The notes beneath the pieces are model-generated. The model was not told the DNA's origin. It saw nothing but the letters and a program-made list of their open reading frames with translations, and ran no database searches. From Candidatus Viadribacter manganicus (GTDB lineage: Bacteria > Pseudomonadota > Alphaproteobacteria > Caulobacterales > Aquidulcibacteraceae): a stretch of DNA of 64,000 bases. Of the stretch, positions 7,429 to 14,757 are shown piece by piece. The stretch is from assembly GCF_001679665.1 (NCBI RefSeq), contig NZ_CP013244.1:2054980-2118979 (forward strand), read 5' to 3'. The position numbers and the translations under genes were made by a program. Within the stretch, counting starts at the first letter, position 1. Every line of letters starts with the position of its first letter.

Positions 7429-8081
7429 TGAATTGGACGCGGATCGTCGCCGGCGGCGCGGTCCCATTCGAGCAGCGCCAGTAGGGCATTGGTGCGATCC
7501 TCGAGCGTAACCGCTTCGAGCATGGCTTGCTTGGCGGCGGGATCGAACGGGCAGATCTGCGCGGCGACATTGACGATCGTTTCCGTCGGCGCCTGTTCGA
7601 CTGAGTCCCAGTCCACGACGAAGCCGTGCAGCGAAGCATAACTTTTCAGCGATTTGATCAGGCCGTCGCGGTCGATGCGTTCGCCGCGGGCTTGTGTGAA
7701 ATCGTCTTCGAACGCGTCGTAAGAAACCAGCGCTTGGCGATAGGGCGTGCCGGGCTCGAGTTCTTGGTTGAGATCGAACCGGCAAATACCGGTGAGCGTG
7801 ATGAGATAGCGGCCATCTTCGGTTTCGGAGAAGGCTGTGATGCGTCCGACGGTGCCGACATCCGAGAGATCGGGGACGGGATTATCTTCCTCGCCCGTGG
7901 CGGGCTGGATCATGCCGATGAGACGATCACCGGCGAGCGCGTCGTCGACCATGTTGAGGTAACGCGGTTCGAACACGTTGAGCGCCAGTACGCCGCGCGG
8001 CATCAGAATGGCGCCGACGAGAGGGAAGAGCGGAATAGTCTGCGGCAAGTCCGCGGGCTTACGATAACCGAAGGCGCTCAC
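7425..8081 (-). CDS. LON substrate-binding-domain protein
   Basis: A 218-residue protein consisting essentially of the Lon N-terminal (LAN/PUA-like) domain: [33 protein letters not shown] and GTVGRITAF are typical. There is no ATPase or protease part. The GTG start at 8081 overlaps the upstream stop (GTGA); longer readings run into the thioredoxin gene. Standalone domains of this kind occur next to the CnoX-like thioredoxin in alphaproteobacteria, suggesting a role in protein quality control. Confidence 0.88.
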   Translation of the reverse strand: MSAFGYRKPADLPQTIPLFPLVGAILMPRGVLALNVFEPRYLNMVDDALAGDRLIGMIQPATGEEDNPVPDLSDVGTVGRITAFSETEDGRYLITLTGICRFDLNQELEPGTPYRQALVSYDAFEDDFTQARGERIDRDGLIKSLKSYASLHGFVVDWDSVEQAPTETIVNVAAQICPFDPAAKQAMLEAVTLEDRTNALLALLEWDRAAGDDPRPIQ

Positions 8082-8980
8082 GAGAACAGAATCGCCGACA
8101 GCTTGCGGCGCCCCTGCTTGGTGACGTCGGACATCGGGCCTGCGGCCTCGAAGATCTTCAGCAGCTGGCTGCGTGCGGCGCCCTCGTTCCAATCGCGGTT
8201 CTTTTCGATGATGGTGAGCAATTGATCGCTCGCGGCTTCAAGATCACCGCGCGCGGAGAGCGCTTCGGCGTATTCGAAGCGTGCTTCGAGATCGTTCGGA
8301 TTGGCGGTGACCTTGGCGCCGAGCTCGTCGTTGTCGCCGACATTGGCGGCGTTGCCCGCGAGCTCGATGGCGGCGCGGACCCCGGCGATATCCGGATCGT
8401 TGATCTTCTCCGGCGGCGCCATGGCGAGAATTTCTTGCGCGTTCTCGATATCCCCGGCGCTGAGCGCGATGCGCGCCATGCCGGCGATGGCTTTGGTGTT
8501 GGTGGGGTCGAGTTGAAGCACGACGGTGAAAGCTTGCGCCGCGCCGCCAATGTCGCCGAGCTGAATTGACTCGGCCGCTTGCGCGAGCAGTGGTTCGATC
8601 TCGGCGGTCATGTCGGCGCCGGCGAGGCGATCGACGAAGAGTTTGATCTGGCTTTCCGGGATCGCGCCCATGAAGCCATCAATGGGGCGGCCTTGATCGA
8701 AGGCGTAAACTGCCGGGATCGAACGCACGCCGAGTTGGCCGGCGACGCCGGGGTTCTCGTCGATATTGATCTTCACCAGGCGCACTTTGCCGCCGGCGCT
8801 GCGCACGGCGCGCTCCAACGGCGGGCCAAGCGTCTTGCAGGGGCCGCACCACGGCGCCCAGAAATCCACGATGACCGGCGTTGAGCGCGATTGCTCGACC
8901 ACTTCGGCCATGAAGCCTTGGTCGGTGCCGTCTTTAACGATGTCGGTTTCAAGCGGCGCTGCGCCGTCGATAAAAGTCAT
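8078..8980 (-). CDS. CnoX/YbbN-like thioredoxin with TPR tail
   Basis: 300 residues: a thioredoxin domain up to about residue 115 with active site WCGPC (Cys45, Cys48) followed by a helical TPR-like region (ESIQLGDIGGAAQAFTVVLQ and successive repeats) to the C-terminus. This is the architecture of CnoX/YbbN, a chaperone-redox holdase that passes substrates to GroEL. Unlike the E. coli protein, which has a degenerate SxxC site, both Cys are present here. It is the first gene of the thioredoxin-LON-Trm112 operon. Confidence 0.92.
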   Translation of the reverse strand: MTFIDGAAPLETDIVKDGTDQGFMAEVVEQSRSTPVIVDFWAPWCGPCKTLGPPLERAVRSAGGKVRLVKINIDENPGVAGQLGVRSIPAVYAFDQGRPIDGFMGAIPESQIKLFVDRLAGADMTAEIEPLLAQAAESIQLGDIGGAAQAFTVVLQLDPTNTKAIAGMARIALSAGDIENAQEILAMAPPEKINDPDIAGVRAAIELAGNAANVGDNDELGAKVTANPNDLEARFEYAEALSARGDLEAASDQLLTIIEKNRDWNEGAARSQLLKIFEAAGPMSDVTKQGRRKLSAILFS

Positions 8981-8997
8981 GCATTCCCTCGTTGGGT

Positions 8998-9540
8998 CTA
9001 AACATGGGCCGGAGTGGTGTCCGGTTCAATTCTTGTGGGTGTGCCTGCGGCATCGAAAGTGAGCCGGATCGGTTCGCGGCCGAGGGAACGCACGAATTTC
9101 AGCATGTCAGCCGGGCTGATCGCGGTGGTCGCGTCGTTCTTCAGCGGATGGAAGTTCACCGGATCGCGTTCGAACAGCGCCTCATCGAGCACCAAAGTGA
9201 CGGTTTGGTTTGGGTCATTGATGACGGCGAACAGCGTCACAGATCCTGGCTCGACGCCCAGATGCTCCTTCAGCCGCTCGGGTGAGCCAAACGAAAACCG
9301 GCCGGAGGCCAGCAATTTCGAGGTGGCGTTGAGATCGATGGCGGTGTCGGAGATGGCGCAGATCAGGAAGATCGCGCCCTTCTTGTCCTTCACGAACAGG
9401 TTTTTGGTGTGCCCGCCCGGCATCGAGGCTTTGAGATCGCGGCCTTCTTCGACCGTGAACACTGGCCGGTGCCGGTGCGTCACGTGCTTGATGCCGAGCG
9501 CATCAAAACGGGCGAAAAGGTCGGCTTCGGTCGCTGGCAT
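8998..9540 (-). CDS. ProXp/YbaK-type prolyl-tRNA deacylase
   Basis: A YbaK/EbsC-fold editing protein of about 180 residues. It has the [26 protein letters not shown] and AISDTAIDL segments of the PrdX/ProXp-ala branch, which clears Ala mischarged onto tRNA-Pro in trans; KNLF contains the conserved Lys. The ATG at 9540 is preferred to that at 9549 because AAGGGG lies nine bases upstream of the former and touches the latter. Standalone enzymes of this type complement alphaproteobacterial ProRS that lack the editing domain. Confidence 0.88.
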   Translation of the reverse strand: MPATEADLFARFDALGIKHVTHRHRPVFTVEEGRDLKASMPGGHTKNLFVKDKKGAIFLICAISDTAIDLNATSKLLASGRFSFGSPERLKEHLGVEPGSVTLFAVINDPNQTVTLVLDEALFERDPVNFHPLKNDATTAISPADMLKFVRSLGREPIRLTFDAAGTPTRIEPDTTPAHV

Positions 9541-9590
9541 CGTGTGCATCCCCTTGGCGCAAGCGGCGGCGAGCGTCTAGGAGGGAGAGG

Positions 9591-10346
9591 ATGAAACTCA
9601 CTTGTTATCAAGTCGATCCGCAGCCAGCCGAGATGGTGCCGGGCTCGCCGGATCGCGAATGGATGGATCGATTTTCGGATCGCCACCCTTACCGCTGCTT
9701 GCCGCTGGTGGTCGCCAACACAACTGGCTGGGCGCTGCTCTCGCCGGTTAGCTTCACCGCGACATGGACGGGCGGGCCGCGCATCGAAGACATTCGCCTC
9801 GATCCGGACGGTGACACCACGCGCGCGCAACTTGATCGCTGGGCGGTTTCGCACTTTTCTGGCGGCGTGCTGACGTTTCACACCGGCTGGCTGTTCCGCA
9901 CCGAAGAAGGCTGGGATTTGTGGGCCGGTGGGCCACCCAATCACATCAAGGACGGCATCCAGCCGCTTGCGGGCGTGATCGAGACCTATTGGCTGCCGTT
10001 TCCGTTCACGATGAACTGGCGCTTCACGCGGCCGGGCATGATCTCGTTCCAAAAGGGCGAGCCGTTCTGCTTTGTGTATCCTCTGCCGCACGAGAAGATG
10101 GATGAAGTTCAGCCGATCGTGAAATCGCTCGACTCCGATCCTGAGCTGAAGAGGCAGTATCTGGCGTGGGGCGCGAGTCGCACCAATTTCCTCGACAAGC
10201 TCGCCGACAAGGATTCCGAGGCGGTGAAGAACGGCTGGCAACGCGATTATTTCCGTGGCCGCACGCCAGAGGGGCATCTGGCGCCGGATAGCCACGTCAA
10301 TCGCCGCCGCCTGAAGCCGCCGCGTAAGGCTGAGCCGGGGGAATAA
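9591..10346 (+). CDS. DUF6065-like protein
   Basis: A soluble 251-residue protein with a very strong Shine-Dalgarno (GGAGGGAGAGG just before the ATG). Conserved-looking segments are HPYRCLPLVVANTTGWALL, HFSGGVLTFHTGWLFRT, YWLPFPFTMNWRFTRPG and HVNRRRLKPP. I recognise these as the DUF6065 family, whose members are often found near oxygenase or peptide-modifying genes; the function is unknown. Here the neighbours are ProXp and an M19-like protein, which gives no functional hint. Confidence 0.65.
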   Translation: MKLTCYQVDPQPAEMVPGSPDREWMDRFSDRHPYRCLPLVVANTTGWALLSPVSFTATWTGGPRIEDIRLDPDGDTTRAQLDRWAVSHFSGGVLTFHTGWLFRTEEGWDLWAGGPPNHIKDGIQPLAGVIETYWLPFPFTMNWRFTRPGMISFQKGEPFCFVYPLPHEKMDEVQPIVKSLDSDPELKRQYLAWGASRTNFLDKLADKDSEAVKNGWQRDYFRGRTPEGHLAPDSHVNRRRLKPPRKAEPGE

Positions 10347-10404
10347 CGGCGCATCTAGATGCGGCGTCCGCGGCATCCTTGTGGGACCGATCGGGGAGGA
10401 CAGC

Positions 10405-11520
10405 ATGGATCGTCGTGAGTTTGCGCTGGGCGCGGGTGCGTTGCTGGCGGCGGGAAGCTTTGGCGGCGCGGCTTGGGCCTATGATGGCGCCATCAGTTCG
10501 CGGGCGCGTTCAGTGCACAGGCGCGCGATCATCGTCGACGCCAATCTTGGGCCGCCGATTACCTCCGACCAGTTGCCGCTGCCGCAAGCGACGCTCGATC
10601 TGGCGCGCAATGCCGGTGTTTCCGCGATCAAGACCAGCATGGGCGGCTTCAACGCGCCGTTCGAGGACACGCTTGACGAGATCGCGTTCTACCAGCGTTT
10701 GATCGAAGCGCACCCGGACTATTTCCGTCAGATCCGCACAGCCGCCGATATCACCGCCGCCAAGCGCGCGCGGCAAGTCGGCATCATCTTCTCGTTCGAG
10801 AGCGCGGCGTGTTTGGAGGATAAGGTCGATCGCATCGATCTTTTCCGCAATCTCGGCGTGTGCGTGATGCAACTTTCCTACAATACGCCTTCCCCGTTCG
10901 GCGCAGGCGTGATGTCGCCGCCGGAGTCGACGCTCACCGAGCTTGGCCGCCAAGCCGTTGCCCGCATGAACGAGAAGGGCGTGGCCTTGGATTTGAGTCA
11001 CGCGAACCCTGCAACCACCAGTGCAGCGATCGAGGCTTCGACGAAGCCGGTGCTGATCACGCATGCCGGGTGCGCCGCCGTGCACAACAATCCGCGCAAT
11101 AAGAGCGATGAAGTGATGCGCGCTGTCGCCGAAAAGGGCGGAGTGTTTGGAATTTTCGATCTCTTCTTTACCGCGCCAAGCCCGCGTCAGCCGAATGTCG
11201 ACGATTATATCGCGCACATGACGCACGCGCTGAACGTGTGCGGCGAAGATCATGTCGGCATCGGCAGCGACACCAGTTTCGACACGATGGAAATGTCGGC
11301 TGAGGAGCGCGAAGGCTGGAACGCTGAAACGCAGCGTCGCATCGCGGCTGGCGTCGCTGCACCGGAAGAAGATGGGCGTTTGCCGTTCACGGAAGGGCTC
11401 AACCGTCCAGATCGCGCGCTGGTGATTGCCGATGCGCTGCTCGATCGCGGAATTGCGCCGCGTGTCGTTGAGAAAGTTCTGGGCGGCAATTTCATCCGTG
11501 CGTTTGGCGAGATTTGGTGA
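10405..11520 (+). CDS. M19 (membrane dipeptidase-like) protein with altered metal site, Tat-type leader
   Basis: 371 residues from the ATG at 10405, which follows GGGGAGGA by four bases. The N-terminus DRREFALGAGALLAAGSFGG looks like a twin-arginine signal, so export is expected. M19 landmarks kept are the bridging Glu (FSFESA), LDLSHAN, VLITHAGCAAVHNNPRNKSDE (His and Arg) and HVGIGSD. However, the N-terminal His-x-Asp metal pair (usually D-x-H-N-D) reads VDANLG here, so one metal site is probably lost. Either a divergent hydrolase or a non-catalytic homologue. Confidence 0.82.
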   Translation: MDRREFALGAGALLAAGSFGGAAWAYDGAISSRARSVHRRAIIVDANLGPPITSDQLPLPQATLDLARNAGVSAIKTSMGGFNAPFEDTLDEIAFYQRLIEAHPDYFRQIRTAADITAAKRARQVGIIFSFESAACLEDKVDRIDLFRNLGVCVMQLSYNTPSPFGAGVMSPPESTLTELGRQAVARMNEKGVALDLSHANPATTSAAIEASTKPVLITHAGCAAVHNNPRNKSDEVMRAVAEKGGVFGIFDLFFTAPSPRQPNVDDYIAHMTHALNVCGEDHVGIGSDTSFDTMEMSAEEREGWNAETQRRIAAGVAAPEEDGRLPFTEGLNRPDRALVIADALLDRGIAPRVVEKVLGGNFIRAFGEIW

Positions 11521-11524
11521 CGCG

Positions 11525-11671
11525 ATGAACAAGATCTCCGCTGGCGGGGTTTTTCTGCTCTGCCTGTTTCTCGGGATTGTCTTCAATCAGGTCGCGATCG
11601 GTATTTTCGCCGGGCTGCTTCTTGGCGCCGCCGCCGGCAAAGCGACCGAGAAGAAAGAAACCGCGCAATAG
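11525..11671 (+). CDS. small membrane protein, 48 residues
   Basis: The product starts MNKISAGGVFLLCLFLGIVF and has one or two hydrophobic spans with a Gly/Ala-rich second half (LLLGAAAGKA), ending in a charged tail KATEKKETAQ. It starts four bases after the M19 gene and is probably cotranscribed with it. No family is recognised. Confidence 0.55.
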   Translation: MNKISAGGVFLLCLFLGIVFNQVAIGIFAGLLLGAAAGKATEKKETAQ

Positions 11672-11783
11672 CGCTTGTGGAGAACGCTGGGCGCGTGTGA
11701 CGCAGGTCGCGTTGGCCAAGAATGGCGCGTGCTATTTTTCACTCATCGGAGCAGCACGAAGCTGCATGGTGGAGTGGAAGTAA

Positions 11784-12059
11784 ATGGCACACGCATACGA
11801 AACCCGTCATCGCCGTAACGGTGCGATCGATCTGCGCGACGACGTGAACACGTTGGGCAGGGATTTCACGCAATTGACCGACGATCTCGGCAGCATCTTC
11901 ACGCAGAAGTGGAACGGTGTAGGTGAGCGCTTGAATGGTGGCTTCAAGCGGGCCGCCAAAGAAGTCCGGGCCCGCCCATTCGTCGCTATTGGCGCAGCTG
12001 CCGGCGCAGGCATGCTGGCAGGGGTGCTGGTCACCGCCCTGGCCCGCCGCCGCAAGTAA
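11784..12059 (+). CDS. DUF883/ElaB-YqjD-like membrane-anchored protein
   Basis: 91 residues: an N-terminal amphipathic helical part (LRDDVNTLGRDFTQLTDDLG), then the family-like ARPFVAIGAAAGAGMLAGVL single membrane span and a basic C-terminus ALARRRK. This is the architecture of the YqjD/ElaB ribosome-associated, inner-membrane, tail-anchored family. The ATG is preceded by GGAG and a small hairpin (GCAGC/GCTGC). Confidence 0.7.
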   Translation: MAHAYETRHRRNGAIDLRDDVNTLGRDFTQLTDDLGSIFTQKWNGVGERLNGGFKRAAKEVRARPFVAIGAAAGAGMLAGVLVTALARRRK

Positions 12060-12151
12060 GCTGGCGCTGGTAATGAAGGCCGTGCCTCGGCGGTAGCCCG
12101 CCTGGGCGCTGGCCTATTGCAGCGTTCATAAAGACAGTTCTAAACCGCCCC

Positions 12152-12180
12152 TTGCTTTGCCCGGGCGGCTCTGCGATATG
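12152..12180 (+). promoter_or_regulatory. probable sigma-70 promoter of tRNA-Gly
   Basis: TTGCTT (12152-12157) and GATATG (12175-12180) are separated by 17 bases. The expected start, near 12187, is about 35 bases ahead of the tRNA, appropriate for a tRNA 5' leader. No gene overlaps the region. Confidence 0.45.
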
Positions 12181-12220
12181 ACCGCCCCTCAGCCCGGAGC
12201 GATCCGGGTTACCCACGGAT

Positions 12221-12295
12221 GCGGGCGTAGCTCAGGGGTAGAGCACAACCTTGCCAAGGTTGGGGTCGTGAGTTCGAATCTCATCGCCCGCTCCA
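12221..12295 (+). tRNA. tRNA-Gly (GCC)
   Basis: A full cloverleaf can be drawn. The acceptor arms GCGGGCG (12221-12227) and CGCCCGC (12285-12291) pair over seven bases; the anticodon stem CAACC/GGTTG encloses the loop TTGCCAA with anticodon GCC at 12253-12255; the T loop reads GTTCGAATC. The discriminator is T and CCA is encoded (12293-12295). A 6-bp hairpin with a 3-base loop (12324-12338) follows and may aid 3' processing or termination, though it has no T tract. Confidence 0.97.
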
Positions 12296-12371
12296 ATTTA
12301 AACACACTTAGCCGCACTTGGGGCTGCCCATTGGGCAGATAGCGCAGCAAAGCTGTGCCTTCCGACGCGCG

Positions 12372-13442
12372 TTATCGCTCCAGTGAGGCCAGTCCTTCTT
12401 CGGCGATTGCGCGGCGTATGCCTTGCGCATTCTGGAGGATGGCTTGGAGGGCTAGGCGATGCGCGCGCTCGAGGGCCTCTTCGGCAGGGACTTCGACATC
12501 CGGCCTGACGCCGACGCCTTCCCAATTGGCGTTGGTGATCGTGTTGTTGACGGTCTGCATGGGGATGAAGGCGGCGAAGCCTTCCGCAAGCGGACGAAAG
12601 CCGCCGGGCGTTGCTGCGCCGTATGTTGTCGTACCCACAAGCGTCGCGCGCCGCATGGCTTGCAGATCATAGGCGAATTCTTCAGCGCCTGAGCCTGTCT
12701 CTCCGTCGATCAGCACGAAGACCGGCTTACCCGTGAAACCCGGGCTTCTTGGCTCAGCGTAATAGGTGCGGCTTAAAGACGGGTCGAACCGATCTGCCGT
12801 GCGCACCGTGGCCGTGCGCTCGGTCACGAGATGACCGATCACGTTGGCGACTCCTGCCGGCTCGCCGCCTGGCGCGCCGCGAACGTCGATAATCAGGGCG
12901 CCGGTATCGGCGAGCATGCCCATCGCGGCAGCGAGCTTATCGATGCTGGGCTCGGCATCGAGGAACATATTGATGCGCAGATAGCCCACATTGCCTGGGA
13001 GCCAGCGCACGTCCGGAATTTCGCCGCCGCGAAGACGGACCTCTTCGTGAAAGCCCGCGATCTCTTCGGCCGAGGGCGGCGCTTCGCTGAACCCGGCGAT
13101 AATCTCAGGGCCCATGTAGCGAACACGAAAATGGCGATCGTTGACGATGGGGGCGATACGAGTGTCGATGAGCGTAAGCAGTTCCGCCGCCGTGCGCGCG
13201 TTGCGGAACTCACCGCGTCTTTCCATGGCGACAATCTGGCGTGCAGCGGCGGCGCCGCGTGCGCGGAAGGCGAAGCGCTCGCGCAACACCTCGGCCAGGG
13301 AAAGCACGACGGCGCTATTCTCTGAGGCGCTCATCGTGACGGATGCCGGATCTGGCGGGGGCGCTTGAGCAAAGGCTGCGGCTGGCGCCAGCGCCAGCGC
13401 GATGACGGCCGCGCAAAGGCGCGCCGGAAAACGTCCAATCAT
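12372..13442 (-). CDS. S41-family (C-terminal processing/IRBP-like) serine peptidase, exported
   Basis: From the ATG at 13442 the protein has 356 residues and begins with a clean signal peptide (MIGRFPARLCAAVIALALAP, cleavage near AFA-QA). The S41 core is seen in VRWLPGNVGYLRINMF, LIIDVRGAPGGEPAGV and the nucleophile region IDGETGSGAEEFAYDL, where the Ser of GSG is the expected catalytic residue. The end (WEGVGVRPDVEVPAEEAL) is typical. No PDZ domain is apparent, placing it nearer the IRBP/tricorn-like branch. It is probably periplasmic; the substrate is unknown. Confidence 0.88.
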   Translation of the reverse strand: MIGRFPARLCAAVIALALAPAAAFAQAPPPDPASVTMSASENSAVVLSLAEVLRERFAFRARGAAAARQIVAMERRGEFRNARTAAELLTLIDTRIAPIVNDRHFRVRYMGPEIIAGFSEAPPSAEEIAGFHEEVRLRGGEIPDVRWLPGNVGYLRINMFLDAEPSIDKLAAAMGMLADTGALIIDVRGAPGGEPAGVANVIGHLVTERTATVRTADRFDPSLSRTYYAEPRSPGFTGKPVFVLIDGETGSGAEEFAYDLQAMRRATLVGTTTYGAATPGGFRPLAEGFAAFIPMQTVNNTITNANWEGVGVRPDVEVPAEEALERAHRLALQAILQNAQGIRRAIAEEGLASLER

Positions 13443-13567
13443 GAAGCCCCCCAATTTCGTCCTGGGAGAGAGATGCAGGCAGCGCGGCAGGTGGATGCAC
13501 TGAGATTGGGGGAGGGCTCCAATCTCATCGCCGCGCGTTGGCCAAGGGCCGTGTGACCACTTGCCGC

Positions 13568-13607
13568 TTGTGCTCATTGTGCTAACGTGTTAAAATGCTA
13601 GCACAAT
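13568..13607 (+). promoter_or_regulatory. promoter plus operator for the histidine operon
   Basis: TTGTGC (13568-13573) and TAAAAT (13591-13596) are spaced by 17 bases, a good sigma-70 pair; the start would fall at about 13602-13604, leaving almost no leader before the ATG at 13606. Overlapping it is a perfect 9-bp inverted repeat, ATTGTGCTA (13576-13584) and TAGCACAAT (13599-13607), centred on the -10 box. A third half-site TTGTGCT (13568-13574) repeats the left arm. Binding there would block RNA polymerase, fitting autoregulation by the TrpR-like first gene. Confidence 0.65.
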
Positions 13608-13887
13608 GGCTAAGTATGATTTGATTGATGCGCTGCTGGCGCTGGAGGGCCGCAAAACGGCCGAGGCGTTCCTTACCGACTTGCTGACGCCCAGCGAGTT
13701 GCGGGCGCTGTCCGAGCGCTGGGCGGTGGCGCAATTGCTGGATCGCGGCGAGCTTTCGTATCGCGAAATCGCTGAGGAGGCGCCGTCGAGCACGGCGACG
13801 GTCGTCCGTGTCGCGCGGTTTTTGAAGGAGATGCCCCACAAGGGCTATCGGCGCGTGCTCGATCGTCTGCAGAGCGCGCGGCCATGA
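13606..13887 (+). CDS. YerC/YecD-type TrpR-like regulator, first gene of the his operon
   Basis: A 93-residue protein with the Trp-repressor fold: LTDLLTPSELRALSERWAVA followed by the helix-turn-helix YREIAEEAPSSTATVVRVAR. YerC-like proteins in Firmicutes have been proposed to be histidine repressors (HisR). Position at the head of the complete his operon, ATGA overlap with hisG, and an inverted repeat over its own promoter support the same role here. There is no Shine-Dalgarno and the predicted transcription start is within a few bases of the ATG, so translation is probably leaderless. Confidence 0.85.
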   Translation: MAKYDLIDALLALEGRKTAEAFLTDLLTPSELRALSERWAVAQLLDRGELSYREIAEEAPSSTATVVRVARFLKEMPHKGYRRVLDRLQSARP

Positions 13888-14750
13888 GCGAGCGTCTGCG
13901 CATCGCGGTGCAGAAGGGCGGCCGGCTGGGGACGAAGAGTCTTGAACTGGTGGAATCTGCCGGCTTTCGCATTCTGCGTGGCGCTAATGAATTGCTCTAT
14001 CGCATCGAGAATGCGCCGATCGATCTTCTTTGCGTGCGCGATGACGACATCCCGACGTTCGTTGACGATGGCGTTGCGGATTTCGGCATTGTTGGGCGCA
14101 ATGTACTGGAAGAACGCGGCGCGGGCGAACTTACCGAAGTGATGCCGCTCGGGTTTGGCCGCTGCACGCTGAAGATCGCGGCGCCGGCGGGGTGGCCCTA
14201 TCGCGGCGTGCAATCTCTGCAAGGCGCGCGCATCGCGACGACGTATCCGCGCACATTGGCGCGGTTCTTGGAACGCAACGGTGTCGAGGCCGAGATCGTG
14301 ACGATGCGCGGGGCTGTGGAAGTGGCGCCACGCTTGAAATTGGCGCAGGTGATCTGCGATCTCGTTTCGACGGGCGCAACATTGGAAGCGAATGGGCTGG
14401 TTGCTGTCGATACGGTGATGAATAGCGAAGCGGTGCTCATTCGCGGCGCGAGCAAAATCAATGCGGCGTTGGCGCATGTCGCTGCGAGTGTCGTGCAGCG
14501 TTTTCGCGGCGTGGCGGCGAGCCAGGGCTCGAAGTATGTGATGATGAACGCGCCGCGTTCGGCGCTGCCCGAGATTTCGCGGATCTTGCCGGGCGCCGGC
14601 GCGCCGACGGTGACGCCGCTTGCCGGCAATGACGACGCGGTCGCGGTGCATGCCGTGTGTCAGGAATCCGTGTTCTGGGAGACGCTCGAGAAGCTGCGGG
14701 GCGCGGGCGCATCGGCGATCTTGGTGTTGCCGATCGAGAAGATGATGTGA
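13884..14750 (+). CDS. hisG: ATP phosphoribosyltransferase HisG, long form
   Basis: 288 residues, the length of the long form that has its own C-terminal ACT-like regulatory domain and needs no HisZ. Recognisable parts are RIAVQKGGRLGTKSLELVES, DIPTFVDDGVADFGIVG, the PRPP-binding VICDLVSTGATLEANGL, and a C-terminal regulatory part from about residue 210. It catalyses the first committed step of histidine synthesis and is expected to be feedback-inhibited by histidine. The start overlaps the yerC-like gene by ATGA. Confidence 0.95.
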   Translation: MSERLRIAVQKGGRLGTKSLELVESAGFRILRGANELLYRIENAPIDLLCVRDDDIPTFVDDGVADFGIVGRNVLEERGAGELTEVMPLGFGRCTLKIAAPAGWPYRGVQSLQGARIATTYPRTLARFLERNGVEAEIVTMRGAVEVAPRLKLAQVICDLVSTGATLEANGLVAVDTVMNSEAVLIRGASKINAALAHVAASVVQRFRGVAASQGSKYVMMNAPRSALPEISRILPGAGAPTVTPLAGNDDAVAVHAVCQESVFWETLEKLRGAGASAILVLPIEKMM

Positions 14751-14757
14751 GCCGCAG

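Noticed and set aside
12324-12338. CTGCCC-ATT-GGGCAG hairpin as tRNA-Gly terminator
   Set aside because: No T tract follows and the hairpin is only 6 bp; mentioned under the tRNA but not called.
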